Assembly: GCF_003205495.1 (NCBI RefSeq)
Contig: NZ_QJRX01000001.1
Span: 1 to 64,000 of the forward strand
Origin: Aquipseudomonas alcaligenes
Lineage (GTDB): Bacteria; Pseudomonadota; Gammaproteobacteria; Pseudomonadales; Pseudomonadaceae
DNA: 64,000 nt
Direction of reading: 5' to 3'
Position numbers and translations under genes: made by a program. This document shows, in pieces, positions 50,001 through 61,183 of this stretch. Every line of letters begins with the position of its first letter. Within the stretch, counting starts at the first letter, position 1. The notes under the pieces were generated by a model. That model saw only the letters and a program-made list of their open reading frames with translations. It was not told where the DNA came from and did no database searches.

Positions 50001-51995
50001 ATGGCCGGTCTGATCCCGCAGTCCTTCATCGATGATCTGCTCAACCGCACCGACATTGTCGAGGTGGTGAGTTCGCGCATCCAGCTGAAGAAGGCCGGCA
50101 AGAACTACACGGCCTGCTGCCCCTTCCACAAGGAGAAGACCCCCTCCTTCAGCGTCAGCCCGGACAAGCAGTTCTACTACTGCTTCGGCTGCGGCGCCGG
50201 CGGCAATGCCCTCGGCTTCGTCATGGACCATGACAGCCTGGACTTCCCCCAGGCCGTCGAGGAACTGGCCAAGCGCGCCGGCATGGACATCCCGCGCGAG
50301 GACAGCGGCCGCGGCCGCACCCCGCGCCAGCCCACCGACTCGCCGCTCTATCCGCTGCTGACGGCCGCCGCCGACTACTACCGCCAGGCCCTGAAGAGCC
50401 ACCCGACGCGCAAGTCGGCCGTGGACTACCTCAAGGGCCGCGGCCTGACCGGCGAGATTGCCCGCGACTTCGGCCTGGGCTTCGCCCCGCCGGGCTGGGA
50501 CAACCTGCACAAGCACCTGGCCGGCGACAAGCTGCAGCAGAAGGCCATGATCGACGCCGGCCTGCTGATCGAGAACGCCGAGAACGGCCGCATTTACGAC
50601 CGCTTCCGTGACCGCGTGATGTTCCCCATCCGCGACAGCCGCGGCCGCGTCATCGCCTTCGGCGGCCGCGTGCTCGGCGACGACAAGCCGAAGTACCTGA
50701 ACTCCCCGGAAACCCCGGTGTTCCACAAGGGCCAGGAGCTCTACGGCCTGTACGAGGCGCGCAAGAGCAACCGCGACCTCGACGAGATCATGGTGGTCGA
50801 GGGCTACATGGACGTCATCGCCCTGGCCCAGCAGGGCCTGCGCAACGCGGTGGCGACGCTTGGCACGGCAACCAGCGAGGAGCACCTCAAGCGCCTGTTC
50901 CGCCTGGTGCCCAGCGTACTGTTCTGCTTCGACGGCGACGCCGCCGGACGCAAGGCGGCCTGGCGCGCCCTGGAGGCGACCCTGCCCAACCTGCAGGACG
51001 GTCGCCGCGCGCGCTTCCTGTTCCTGCCCGAGGGTGAGGACCCGGACACCCTGGTGCGCAGCGAGGGCACCGATGCCTTCCGCGCGCGCATCAACCAGCA
51101 CGCCCAGCCGCTGGCCGACTACTTTTTCCAGCAGCTCTCCGAAGAAGCCGATCCGCGCTCGCTGGAAGGCAAGGCGCACCTGGTCACCCTGGCCGCGCCA
51201 CTGATCGAAAAGATCCCCGGCAACCACCTGCGCGCCCTGATGCGCCAGCGCCTCTCCGAAATCACCGGCCTGTCCGGCGAGATGCTGCAGCAGGTCGCGC
51301 AGAGCGCTCCACCGGCCGCAGCCGGCGCAGCCGCCAACCATGAGCCGGCGGCGGATCACGGCCACTACTACGACGCCCAGCCCGACTACGGCGACATCGC
51401 CGACTACGCCAGCCACATCGAGCCACCGGCCGAGGCCTACGAGAGCAAGAAGCCCTGGCAGAAAGGCGACGGCAAACCCTGGAAGAAGGATGGCGAGTGG
51501 AAAAAGGGCGGCGACTGGAAGAAAGGCGGGCGCGACAACGCCCCACCGCGCAAGCCGGTGCATGTCGAGTCGCCGACCCTGACCGCCCTGCGCACCCTGC
51601 TGCACCACCCGCAACTGGCGCAGAAGGTCGAGGATGTCAGCCATTTCGCCGCCGAAGACGACACCTATGCCCAGCTGCTAGTGGCCCTGGTCGGCACCCT
51701 GCAGAAGAGCCCCAAGCTGCGCTCGCTGCAACTGATCGCGCGCTGGCATGGCACCGAACAGGGCCGCCTGCTGCGCGCCCTGGCGGAGAAGGAGTGGCTG
51801 ATTTCCGCCGACAACCTTGAACAACAGTTTTTCGACACTATAACTAGCCTTGTAGGCCGTCAGCGCGAGCGCAGTCTGGAACAACTGCTGCGCAAGGCCC
51901 GTCAAAGCGAGTTGAGCGCAGAGGAAAAAGAGCAGCTGCGCGACCTGCTCAGCCGCGGCGCATCCCCCGTCTCCCCGACCTCAGCTGGCGCGTGA
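50001..51995 (+). CDS. dnaG: DNA primase
   Basis: DnaG (664 aa) makes RNA primers at the replication fork. The zinc site is C40, H43, C61, C64 (CCPFHKEK and YCFGCG). The TOPRIM core has E267 in VVEGYMD and [11 protein letters not shown] DnaB-binding helical domain ends the protein. Between them (about 435-520) lies a Pro/Ala/Lys/Trp-rich linker, with PWQK, PWKK, EWKKGG and DWKKGG repeats at 485-510. It is the middle gene of the rpsU-dnaG-rpoD operon. Confidence 0.97.
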   Translation: MAGLIPQSFIDDLLNRTDIVEVVSSRIQLKKAGKNYTACCPFHKEKTPSFSVSPDKQFYYCFGCGAGGNALGFVMDHDSLDFPQAVEELAKRAGMDIPREDSGRGRTPRQPTDSPLYPLLTAAADYYRQALKSHPTRKSAVDYLKGRGLTGEIARDFGLGFAPPGWDNLHKHLAGDKLQQKAMIDAGLLIENAENGRIYDRFRDRVMFPIRDSRGRVIAFGGRVLGDDKPKYLNSPETPVFHKGQELYGLYEARKSNRDLDEIMVVEGYMDVIALAQQGLRNAVATLGTATSEEHLKRLFRLVPSVLFCFDGDAAGRKAAWRALEATLPNLQDGRRARFLFLPEGEDPDTLVRSEGTDAFRARINQHAQPLADYFFQQLSEEADPRSLEGKAHLVTLAAPLIEKIPGNHLRALMRQRLSEITGLSGEMLQQVAQSAPPAAAGAAANHEPAADHGHYYDAQPDYGDIADYASHIEPPAEAYESKKPWQKGDGKPWKKDGEWKKGGDWKKGGRDNAPPRKPVHVESPTLTALRTLLHHPQLAQKVEDVSHFAAEDDTYAQLLVALVGTLQKSPKLRSLQLIARWHGTEQGRLLRALAEKEWLISADNLEQQFFDTITSLVGRQRERSLEQLLRKARQSELSAEEKEQLRDLLSRGASPVSPTSAGA

Positions 51996-52063
51996 GGTCA
52001 ATGCTCGGCTATAATAGTCAGCTTATTTTTCAGCCCGCCAAGACCTTCAATGGATAGGGTGCT

Positions 52064-53908
<1,845 letters not shown>

Positions 53909-53912
53909 TGAC

Positions 53913-53939
53913 AAAACCCCGGCACAGGCCGGGGTTTTT
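53913..53939 (+). terminator. terminator after rpoD
   Basis: An 11-bp perfect stem AAAACCCCGGC/GCCGGGGTTTT (53913-53923, 53928-53938) with loop ACAG ends in a T-run. It closes the macromolecular synthesis operon; the rmcA ATG is 53 nt further on. Confidence 0.93.
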
Positions 53940-53992
53940 GCATGCGCACCGACTACACTGGAAAAACCTCTAGCGCTCTCCGGAACTGCCGC

Positions 53993-56900
53993 ATGTCGCG
54001 TCTGCTGGCCATTCTTCTGTCGTGTCTGGCGTGCTGTGCATGGCCCGTGGCTGCGCTTGAGCTCAGCCAGGAAGAGCAGGCCTGGCTGGCCACTCGCCCG
54101 GAGATCCGCCTGGGCATCGACACCTCCTGGCCTCCCTTCGAGTTCCGCAATGCCGAGGGCCGCTACGACGGCCTCAGCGCCGGCTACGTGCGCCTGATCG
54201 AGGAGCGCCTGGGCTTGCGCATGCAGCCCGTCGAACCGAAGAGCTGGAGCGAGGTGCTGCACAGCGCCAGGAACGGCCAGCTGGACCTGCTGCCCGGGGT
54301 GATGTCGACCCCCGAGCGCCAGCGCGACCTGATCTTCACCCGCCCCTACCTGGATTTCCCCATCGTCATCCTCGCCCACAGTCGCGGTCCGCAACCGCGC
54401 CGTCTGACCGACCTGTACGGCCTGAAGATCGCGGTGGTCCAGGATTACGCGCCGCACGAACTGCTGCGCAGCCGCCACCCCGACCTCAACCTGCTGCCCC
54501 TGCCCAGCGTCGGCGCAGCCCTGCAGGCACTGGCCACCGGCCAGGCCGACGCCATGGTCGGCGACCTCGCCTCCAGCGTCTGGAGCCTGCGCCAGCTCAA
54601 GCTGGAGGGCCTGGCGGTGAGCGGCGAGACTCCCTACCGCTACCAGCTGGCCATGGCCGCGCCGAAGAACCAGGCCATGCTGATCGGTATCCTCGACAAG
54701 CTGTTCGCCGACCTCAGCCCGGCGGAAGTCACCGCCCTGCAGGAGCCCTGGGTCGGCGGCGTGCTCGATCGCCGCCAGCTGTGGCGCCAGGTCCTGCTGT
54801 ATGGTGGCCCCACCCTGCTGCTGGCGCTGATCGTACTGGCCATAGTGCTGCGCGGTAATCGCCGCCTGCGCCAGGAGATGCTCAGCCGCAAGGCCCTGGA
54901 GGAACAGCTGCGGCATAGCGAGCAGCATTATCGTGGCCTGGTCGAGAGCCTCAACGCCATCGCCTGGCAGATGCGCCTATCCGACTACTGCTTCACCTAT
55001 GTCTCCCCGCATGCCGAGAGGTTGCTTGGCTACCCCCAGGCCGACTGGCTGCAACCAGGCTTCTGGCAACGCACCCTGCACCCGGAAGATGCCGAGCGGG
55101 CACAGAGCTACTGCCTGACGGAAACCCAGGCCGGTCGCGACCATAGCCTCGACTACCGGATGCTGACCGCCGATGGCCGGGTCGTCTGGATTCGCGACAT
55201 CGTCACCCTGGTGCACAGCGACGGGCCGCTGCTGCTGCGCGGCCTGATGATCGACATCAGCGCCGCCAAGCAGGCCGAACAGGCGCAGCGCCTCTCCGAG
55301 GAAAAGTTCGCCTCGGTGTTCCACAACTGCCCGGACATCCTGGTCATCGCCCGCCGCCAGGATGGCGTGCTGCTCACCGTCAACCGCACCTTCGAGCAGC
55401 AGCTCGGCATCAGTGCCGCCGAGGCCGTTGGCAAGACTGCTACCGAACTGGATATCTGGGGTGAACAGGGCATCGGCCCGCTGCTGCTCGATCGCCTGCA
55501 GCGAGAGATGCTGAACAATTTCGAGATGCCCTTCCGGCGACGCAATGGCGAGCGCTTTACCGGCCTGATCTCGGCCCAGCACATCGTCCTCGACGAGCAG
55601 CCGGCACTGGTGGTGGCGGTACGCGATATCAGCGAACTGAAGCAAATGCAGCAGCAACTGAAAGTCTCCCAGGAGAAGTTCGCCAAGGCCTTCCATGCCT
55701 CGCCAGACGGCCTGCTGATCACTCGACTGCGCGACGGCGTGATCCTCGAGACCAACCTCGGTTTCTCCCGCATCACCGGCTACGCCATCGACCAGGTAGT
55801 TGGCCGCAGCACCCTGGAGATCGGCCTGTGGGCCGATCCGCATGATCGCCAGCAGATGATCGAGCATGTGCGCGAGCACGGCGCGCTGCACGACTTCCGC
55901 GCCTGGATCAACACCCGCCACGGTCAGCGTCGCCTAGGCGACCTGACCGTGCAGCCGATTCTGGTCGACGATGAACCCTGCATGCTGACCATCGCTCGCG
56001 ACATTACCGAGCGCGAGCAGATGCAGGAGCGCCTGCACCAGGCGGCCACGGTGTTCGAGAGCACCGCCGAGGGCGTGATGATCACCGATCTGGAGCAGCG
56101 CATCACCGCAGTCAACCGCGCCTTCAGCGACATCACCGGCTACAGTGAGACCGAGGCCCTCGGCCAGAACCCGCGCCTGCTGGCGTCGGGCAAGCACGAC
56201 AGCGCCTTCTACGCCGCCATGTGGCACCAGCTGGCAGCCGAGGGCCACTGGCAGGGCGAGATCTGGAACAGGCGCAAGAACGGTGAGCTGTATCCGGAAT
56301 GGCTAACCATCAGCGCCGTCCGCGACCAAAGCGGGCAGATCACCCACTTCGTTGGCGTGTTCGCCGACATCAGCTCGCTCAAGCACGCCCAGGACCGCCT
56401 CGACTACCAGGCCCACCATGACCCGCTGACCGGCCTGCCCAACCGCATGCTGTTCGAGAGCCGCCTGGAGCAGGCACTCAACGATGTGCGCACCGACCAC
56501 CAGCGCGGCGCCGTGCTGTTCCTCGACCTCGACCGCTTCAAACACATCAACGATAGCCTCGGCCATCCGGTCGGCGACCAGCTGCTCAAGTGCATCGCCC
56601 AGCGCCTGCGCGAGCAGCTGCGCGACATCGACACCGTGGCCCGCCTGGGCGGCGACGAATTCATCGTGCTGCTGCCCGGCCTGCACCAGCCACGCGACGC
56701 CGAGCGCGTCGCGACCAAGCTGCTGGCCTGCTTCACCCCACCGTTCCAGGCCGACGGACACGAGTTCTTCATCAGCGCCAGCATCGGCATCAGCCTGTTC
56801 CCCGAGGACGGCAACGATGTCGCCACCCTGGTCAAGAACGCCGACGCGGCCATGTACAGCTCCAAGGCCAAAGGCCGCAATCGCGTCGAGTTCTACACCC

Positions 56901-57724
56901 GCAGCCTGACCTTCCAGGCCACCGAGCGCATGACCCTGGAACTTGAACTGCGCCGGGCCATCGAACGCGATGAATTGAGCCTGCACTACCAGCCCAAGCT
57001 GTGCCTGAGCACTGGCACGCTGGTCGGCGCCGAGGCGCTGATCCGCTGGAGCCACCCGGTATTCGGCGACATCCCGCCAGACCGCTTCATTCCTCTGGCC
57101 GAAGAGAACGGCATGATCCTCCAGCTCGGCGACTGGGTCCTGCAGGAAGCCTGTCGGCAGATGCGCGCCTGGCAGGACAGCCATGCCCCGTTCGGCCCGC
57201 TGTCGGTCAACCTGTCCGGCAGCCAGCTACGCCAGGCCCAGCTGACCGAACGCATCGCCGGCACCCTCAGCGACTTCGGCCTGAATGCCGACAAGCTGCA
57301 ACTGGAGATCACCGAAAGCTTCATCATGACCCAGGCCGAAGAGGCGCTGGTGATCCTCCATGAGCTCAAGGCACTGGGCCTGCAGCTGGCCATCGACGAC
57401 TTTGGCACCGGCTACTCATCGCTCAGCTACCTCAAACGCCTGCCGCTGGACATCCTGAAGATCGACAAGTCCTTCGTCCGCGGCCTGCCCGGCGACTCGG
57501 ACGATGCCGCCATCACCCGCGCCATCATCGCCCTCGGGCGCAGCCTGCAGATGACGGTGATCGCCGAGGGCGTGGAGACCAAGGCCCAGGAAATCTTCCT
57601 CACCAGCGAAGGTTGCGAGCAGATCCAGGGCTACGTGGTCAGTCGCCCCCTCGACGCAGAGGCCTTCGCCAATAATTTCCTCGGGCCGCTGGCGATTGGC
57701 AGCACGGAAAAGGCGTCGGTATAA
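53993..57724 (+). CDS. rmcA: redox-linked c-di-GMP phosphodiesterase RmcA (VFT-PAS-GGDEF-EAL)
   Basis: This 1243-aa membrane protein matches P. aeruginosa RmcA (PA0575) in place and length. A signal peptide (about 1-22) leads to a periplasmic venus-flytrap domain (about 25-250), a membrane helix (about 262-285), four PAS repeats (about 300-800), a GGDEF domain with intact GGDEF (886-890) and an I-site RxxD (877-880), and an EAL domain with E1014-A-L. Both catalytic motifs are preserved. RmcA is known to lower c-di-GMP and to respond to phenazines. The ATG at 53993 (MSRLLAILLSC) gives a signal peptide; the upstream ATG at 53942 does not. Confidence 0.93.
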   Translation: MSRLLAILLSCLACCAWPVAALELSQEEQAWLATRPEIRLGIDTSWPPFEFRNAEGRYDGLSAGYVRLIEERLGLRMQPVEPKSWSEVLHSARNGQLDLLPGVMSTPERQRDLIFTRPYLDFPIVILAHSRGPQPRRLTDLYGLKIAVVQDYAPHELLRSRHPDLNLLPLPSVGAALQALATGQADAMVGDLASSVWSLRQLKLEGLAVSGETPYRYQLAMAAPKNQAMLIGILDKLFADLSPAEVTALQEPWVGGVLDRRQLWRQVLLYGGPTLLLALIVLAIVLRGNRRLRQEMLSRKALEEQLRHSEQHYRGLVESLNAIAWQMRLSDYCFTYVSPHAERLLGYPQADWLQPGFWQRTLHPEDAERAQSYCLTETQAGRDHSLDYRMLTADGRVVWIRDIVTLVHSDGPLLLRGLMIDISAAKQAEQAQRLSEEKFASVFHNCPDILVIARRQDGVLLTVNRTFEQQLGISAAEAVGKTATELDIWGEQGIGPLLLDRLQREMLNNFEMPFRRRNGERFTGLISAQHIVLDEQPALVVAVRDISELKQMQQQLKVSQEKFAKAFHASPDGLLITRLRDGVILETNLGFSRITGYAIDQVVGRSTLEIGLWADPHDRQQMIEHVREHGALHDFRAWINTRHGQRRLGDLTVQPILVDDEPCMLTIARDITEREQMQERLHQAATVFESTAEGVMITDLEQRITAVNRAFSDITGYSETEALGQNPRLLASGKHDSAFYAAMWHQLAAEGHWQGEIWNRRKNGELYPEWLTISAVRDQSGQITHFVGVFADISSLKHAQDRLDYQAHHDPLTGLPNRMLFESRLEQALNDVRTDHQRGAVLFLDLDRFKHINDSLGHPVGDQLLKCIAQRLREQLRDIDTVARLGGDEFIVLLPGLHQPRDAERVATKLLACFTPPFQADGHEFFISASIGISLFPEDGNDVATLVKNADAAMYSSKAKGRNRVEFYTRSLTFQATERMTLELELRRAIERDELSLHYQPKLCLSTGTLVGAEALIRWSHPVFGDIPPDRFIPLAEENGMILQLGDWVLQEACRQMRAWQDSHAPFGPLSVNLSGSQLRQAQLTERIAGTLSDFGLNADKLQLEITESFIMTQAEEALVILHELKALGLQLAIDDFGTGYSSLSYLKRLPLDILKIDKSFVRGLPGDSDDAAITRAIIALGRSLQMTVIAEGVETKAQEIFLTSEGCEQIQGYVVSRPLDAEAFANNFLGPLAIGSTEKASV

Positions 57725-57741
57725 TCCGCCGCTCCTTCTGA

Positions 57742-57818
57742 GGGCCTATAGCTCAGTCGGTTAGAGCAGAGGACTCATAATCCTTTGGTCCACGGTTCGA
57801 GTCCGTGTGGGCCCACCA
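57742..57818 (+). tRNA. tRNA-Ile2 (anticodon CAU, lysidine-modified)
   Basis: A 77-nt cloverleaf with an encoded CCA end: acceptor GGGCCTA with TGGGCCC, D-arm AGCTCAGTCGGTTAGAGCA, anticodon loop CTCATAA with CAT at 57776-57778, and T-loop GGTTCGAGTCC. The GACTCATAATC context matches E. coli ileX, so it is the AUA-reading tRNA-Ile2 whose C34 is changed to lysidine, and not a Met tRNA. It lies 17 nt after rmcA. Confidence 0.9.
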
Positions 57819-57834
57819 AATCGATTCAGCATCC

Positions 57835-57861
57835 AGACCAGCCATGGCGCTGGTCTTTTTG
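57835..57861 (+). terminator. terminator of the tRNA-Ile2 gene
   Basis: Stem AGACCAGC/GCTGGTCT (57835-57842, 57849-57856) with a 6-nt loop is followed by TTTTTG. It begins 17 nt after the tRNA CCA end. Confidence 0.85.
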
Positions 57862-57911
57862 TTTGCGGCCAGGCCACACCTGTATCGCCAGCGATTCAGC
57901 GCCAGGCCCGA

Positions 57912-59216
57912 TCACTCGCCAAGCTCGAACGCCTGTCCGGCACGTTTCTCGCGATACATCGCGGCATCGGCATGCTTGAGCAGGGTTTCCAGCCGATCAC
58001 CATCTTCGGGGTAGTGCGCCAGGCCGATGCTGGGGATGATGCGCAGCGGGTGGCCGTCGATGCACAGTCCGCGCCCCAGCTCCTGGCGCAGCTTGGCGGT
58101 GACCCGCTCGACACTTGCCAGATGTTCGACATCCTCCAGCAGCAGCACGAACTCATCGCCGCCGATGCGGGCCACCGAGTCGGCCTCGCGCACGCACTGC
58201 AGCAGGCGGCGAGCAACCTCCTGCAGCAGGCGGTCGCCGACGGTATGACCGTAGTTGTCATTGACCTGCTTGAACTTGTCCAGATCGAGGAACACCAGGC
58301 TGAACCTGCCGCCACTGCGTCGGGCGCGGGCCAGCGCGCTCTCGATGCGGTCATGCAGGAATGCGCGATTGAGCAGCCCGGTCAGCTCGTCGTGGCGTGC
58401 CATGCGCTGCAGACGCTCATACAGACGTTTGCGCTCGATCGCCGTCGCCACCTGGGTCGAGACGAAACGCAACAGTTCTCGACTGCTCTCACTGTAGCGA
58501 GCCTGGCCACAGGGGCTGCGCAACACCAGGGCACCGATCACCCCGGCTTCAGCGAGCAAGGGCGCGCCCAACCAGCTCTGCCCGGCCTCGGTTGCCAGCA
58601 ATACGGGCTGGCCGGTGCTGAGCAGCTCGCGACAAAGCTCCACCGGCGGGCTCAGAGCAGCAGCTGGGCTGGCTCGACTGTCGACATGGTAAGGGAACTC
58701 CAGCCGGTCGCCATGGGGGTCGTACAGGGCCACACAAAACTCTGTCGCAGGCAGCAGCTGGTCGACGATCTGGTGAATCTGGCAGAACAGTGCCGGCAGG
58801 TCCCGGGCCGTGTGCGCCGCCTCGGAAACACGGTAGATGGCGGCCTGCAAGGCTTCCGCCTGCTTGCGTGCACTGATGTCGCGGGCCACGCCGATGCGCA
58901 GCTGATCGGCTTCCGACCAGCGCGCCGACCACATGATGTCGACCAGGCGACCATCCTTGTGCACGTAGCGATTCTCGAAATGCGCCTGCGCCTGCCCCGC
59001 CATCACCGCCTTTGCCGTGGCCAGGGTGCGCTCGATATCGGCGGGTGCGACGAAGTCGAGCATGCGCCTGCCGATCATTTCTTCCGGCCGATAGCCGAAG
59101 ATGCGCTCGCAGGCCGCGCTGACGAAAACGAAGCGGCCCCTGCCATCGACCATGCAGACCGCGTCCAGGAGCAGATCGAGTGCATCGGCGGGAAAGGTCG
59201 GGATGTGATTGTTCAT
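57912..59216 (-). CDS. PAS-GAF-GGDEF diguanylate cyclase
   Basis: This 434-aa soluble protein has a PAS domain (about 10-125), a GAF domain (about 130-265) and a GGDEF domain with intact GGDEF at 352-356. An inhibitory I-site RxxD (READ, 343-346) stands five residues before it. It is expected to make c-di-GMP with product inhibition. No membrane segment is seen, so the signal is cytoplasmic. It is convergent with the tRNA/rmcA unit, close to the c-di-GMP-degrading RmcA. Confidence 0.9.
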   Translation of the reverse strand: MNNHIPTFPADALDLLLDAVCMVDGRGRFVFVSAACERIFGYRPEEMIGRRMLDFVAPADIERTLATAKAVMAGQAQAHFENRYVHKDGRLVDIMWSARWSEADQLRIGVARDISARKQAEALQAAIYRVSEAAHTARDLPALFCQIHQIVDQLLPATEFCVALYDPHGDRLEFPYHVDSRASPAAALSPPVELCRELLSTGQPVLLATEAGQSWLGAPLLAEAGVIGALVLRSPCGQARYSESSRELLRFVSTQVATAIERKRLYERLQRMARHDELTGLLNRAFLHDRIESALARARRSGGRFSLVFLDLDKFKQVNDNYGHTVGDRLLQEVARRLLQCVREADSVARIGGDEFVLLLEDVEHLASVERVTAKLRQELGRGLCIDGHPLRIIPSIGLAHYPEDGDRLETLLKHADAAMYREKRAGQAFELGE

Positions 59217-59293
59217 GGCCTACTACGGTGGCATGGGAGCACGCTGTCACTGACGGACAACTTAGCACGCGCCCATGCCTGATCGTAGCCCGG

Positions 59294-61084
59294 TCAGCGC
59301 AGGGTCAGCCCGAAGGGTTCATCGGCAAAGTCGAAGCAGGCAAGAAAGGTCTTCAGATCCAGCAGACTACCCTCGACCTCGACATCCCCCAGCAGCACGC
59401 CCTTGAGCAGGCCGCTGTCGCCGGTCAGCAGGCGCTCCATGAACACCTTGTCCATGCTCAGCCTGAGCGTGGTTCCCGCGGGAATGCCGCGGTGCAGCTG
59501 GGCCACGCCGCGGCGCACCTCCAGCGCCCACTGCTCGCCGATGTCGGGGAAGTCGAAGCCGAGGGTCAGCTGCACCTCGCCGGCCTTGTCCGGATCGACG
59601 CGAGTGATCCAGTTGTTGAGGAAGATCTGCGGGGTGAAGTTCCTCGCCATCTCCGGCGACAGCAGCACCCCGCGCAATACCTGGGCCTGCTCGCGCACGT
59701 CGTCGCCATCGAAGCGCCCCTCCAGCTCCATGGCGCTGCTCAGGTACCAGTTGCGCCAGTTGATGTTCATGCTGGCGTAGCCCAGCTTGCGCAGGCTGCG
59801 CGCCTTGATGTCGCGCGCCAGCTCATCCTCGCGATCGATGCGGATGGCATAACCGGCCAGTTCGGCGGCCCACTGGTAGTCGCCCTTGAGGTAGGCCTCG
59901 CCGGCCGCCAGCAGCACCTTCTCGCGGCCCCCCATCAGGGTGATCAGGCGCTGCGCTTTTTCGCGCGGCGGGAGCGGGTCGAGGTCCACCGGGTCGCCCT
60001 GGAACCAGCCCAGGTAGCCGTTGTAGATCTGCCGCACGCTGTGCTTGACGGTGCCGTAGTACTCGCGCAGGTAGGGCGTATAGCCGGCCAGGTGCGGCGG
60101 CAGCTTAACCTTCTCCACCAGCTCGTCCGGGGTCAGGCCCTTGTTCATCCAGCGCACCGTCTGGTCGTGGATGTAGGCGATGCCGTCGCGGGTCATGCGC
60201 AGCACTTCCTCCACCTGCGCCGCGCCGCTCACCGGGCGGCCGTGCAGCGGCACCATGTGCTCGGCCTGCAGCGAGCGCAGCAGGTCGAGGCTGGCCACCC
60301 ACAGCACCGGGTCGCGGAACTTGGTGCCGCGCAGGGTGTGGATGTTCGGCAGGGTCGGCCCCTGGTCGACCTCGGCACTGATCAGCACGCGGTTGTCCGG
60401 CAGGTACAGGACAATCTCGTCCGGCGCCTCGCTGAGCGCGTGGAGCAATTGCACCGGCAGCCCGGCGATGCGGGTGTCCAGACGCTCCTTGAAGGTGATG
60501 GTCGGGGCGATGAAGGTGGACGGCTCGGCCTTGGCCAGCGGCCCTATGCCGGCGTTCATGTCGCGATTGTCGGCGGGCTCGAGGAAGGTGCCGAAACTGT
60601 AGGCCGAGCGCACGCCGAGAATCGGCCCGACCAGCGCGCCCTGCGCCACCACGTTGGCCAGCAGGCTCTCGTGGGCGTAGATCTGCACCTCGCCGCTGGC
60701 CACCTGCTCGGGGCTGACGAAGGCCTGCACACCGTTGATGTGATCCGGGTGGAAGTGGGTGTAGACCACCGCCTTGACCGGCTTGCTGCTGACCTTGCGC
60801 AGCTCGTCCATGATCTTGCGCGACTCGCTGACCGACTCGCCGGTGTCGACGATGATCAGCCCCTCGGGTGCGTCGATCGCCACCACGTTGCCGAGCTGCC
60901 AGCCGACCGCCGACCAGACGTTGTCGGCCACCTTGTACAGTTTCTGGGTGAAGTGCGCGGTGTGCTGCTTCAGCTCCGGGTGGATGCTCGGCTCGATGCG
61001 CTCGTCGGGCAGTTGCGCCAGGGCGGAAAACGGCAGGGCGGCGGCCAGCAGCAGGCCGCCGAGTCGGCAGGGGAACAGGGTCAT
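59294..61084 (-). CDS. periplasmic alkylsulfatase (SdsA1-type MBL hydrolase)
   Basis: This 596-aa exported enzyme has a signal peptide (ending FSALA, residues 19-23) and a metallo-beta-lactamase domain with H110, H112, D114, H115 (THFHPDH). An alpha-helical dimerisation domain contains YTPYLREYYGTVKHSVRQIYNGYLGWF as separate blocks, and a C-terminal SCP2-like domain follows. It is in the SdsA1 class that cleaves alkyl sulfates such as SDS; the precise substrate is unknown. ATG 61084 is chosen over GTG 61090. It is divergent from a LysR regulator that probably controls it. Confidence 0.88.
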   Translation of the reverse strand: MTLFPCRLGGLLLAAALPFSALAQLPDERIEPSIHPELKQHTAHFTQKLYKVADNVWSAVGWQLGNVVAIDAPEGLIIVDTGESVSESRKIMDELRKVSSKPVKAVVYTHFHPDHINGVQAFVSPEQVASGEVQIYAHESLLANVVAQGALVGPILGVRSAYSFGTFLEPADNRDMNAGIGPLAKAEPSTFIAPTITFKERLDTRIAGLPVQLLHALSEAPDEIVLYLPDNRVLISAEVDQGPTLPNIHTLRGTKFRDPVLWVASLDLLRSLQAEHMVPLHGRPVSGAAQVEEVLRMTRDGIAYIHDQTVRWMNKGLTPDELVEKVKLPPHLAGYTPYLREYYGTVKHSVRQIYNGYLGWFQGDPVDLDPLPPREKAQRLITLMGGREKVLLAAGEAYLKGDYQWAAELAGYAIRIDREDELARDIKARSLRKLGYASMNINWRNWYLSSAMELEGRFDGDDVREQAQVLRGVLLSPEMARNFTPQIFLNNWITRVDPDKAGEVQLTLGFDFPDIGEQWALEVRRGVAQLHRGIPAGTTLRLSMDKVFMERLLTGDSGLLKGVLLGDVEVEGSLLDLKTFLACFDFADEPFGLTLR

Positions 61085-61147
61085 GGGCACGGCTCATTGC
61101 AGTTATTGTCATGCTGTGCAGACTGGCCGAGCCCTGCTAATAATTCC

Positions 61148-61177
61148 AATGCATTCCAATCAACACTTAAATGCATT
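61148..61177. promoter_or_regulatory. paired AATGCATT palindromes, likely LysR operator
   Basis: The 8-bp palindrome AATGCATT occurs at 61148-61155 and 61170-61177, 22 bp apart (two turns). A direct repeat ATTCCAAT also occurs at 61143-61150 and 61153-61160. They are in the 99-bp region between the alkylsulfatase and LysR genes, next to the LysR start, where LysR-type regulators bind. Confidence 0.6.
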
Positions 61178-61183
61178 GCACGC

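Noticed and set aside
49443-51644. Upstream extension of tsaD into one very long frame
   Set aside because: TsaD starts at 49442 by family comparison; the rest is the complement of rpsU and dnaG, both well-supported genes.
51984-52015. Full sigma70 promoter for rpoD
   Set aside because: A TATAAT is present at 52010-52015, but no convincing -35 lies 16-18 bp upstream. I mention it only as a possible internal promoter.
57742-57818. tRNA-Met assignment by anticodon CAT
   Set aside because: The arm sequences and the GACTCATAATC context match tRNA-Ile2 (ileX type), whose CAU is read as LAU after lysidine modification.
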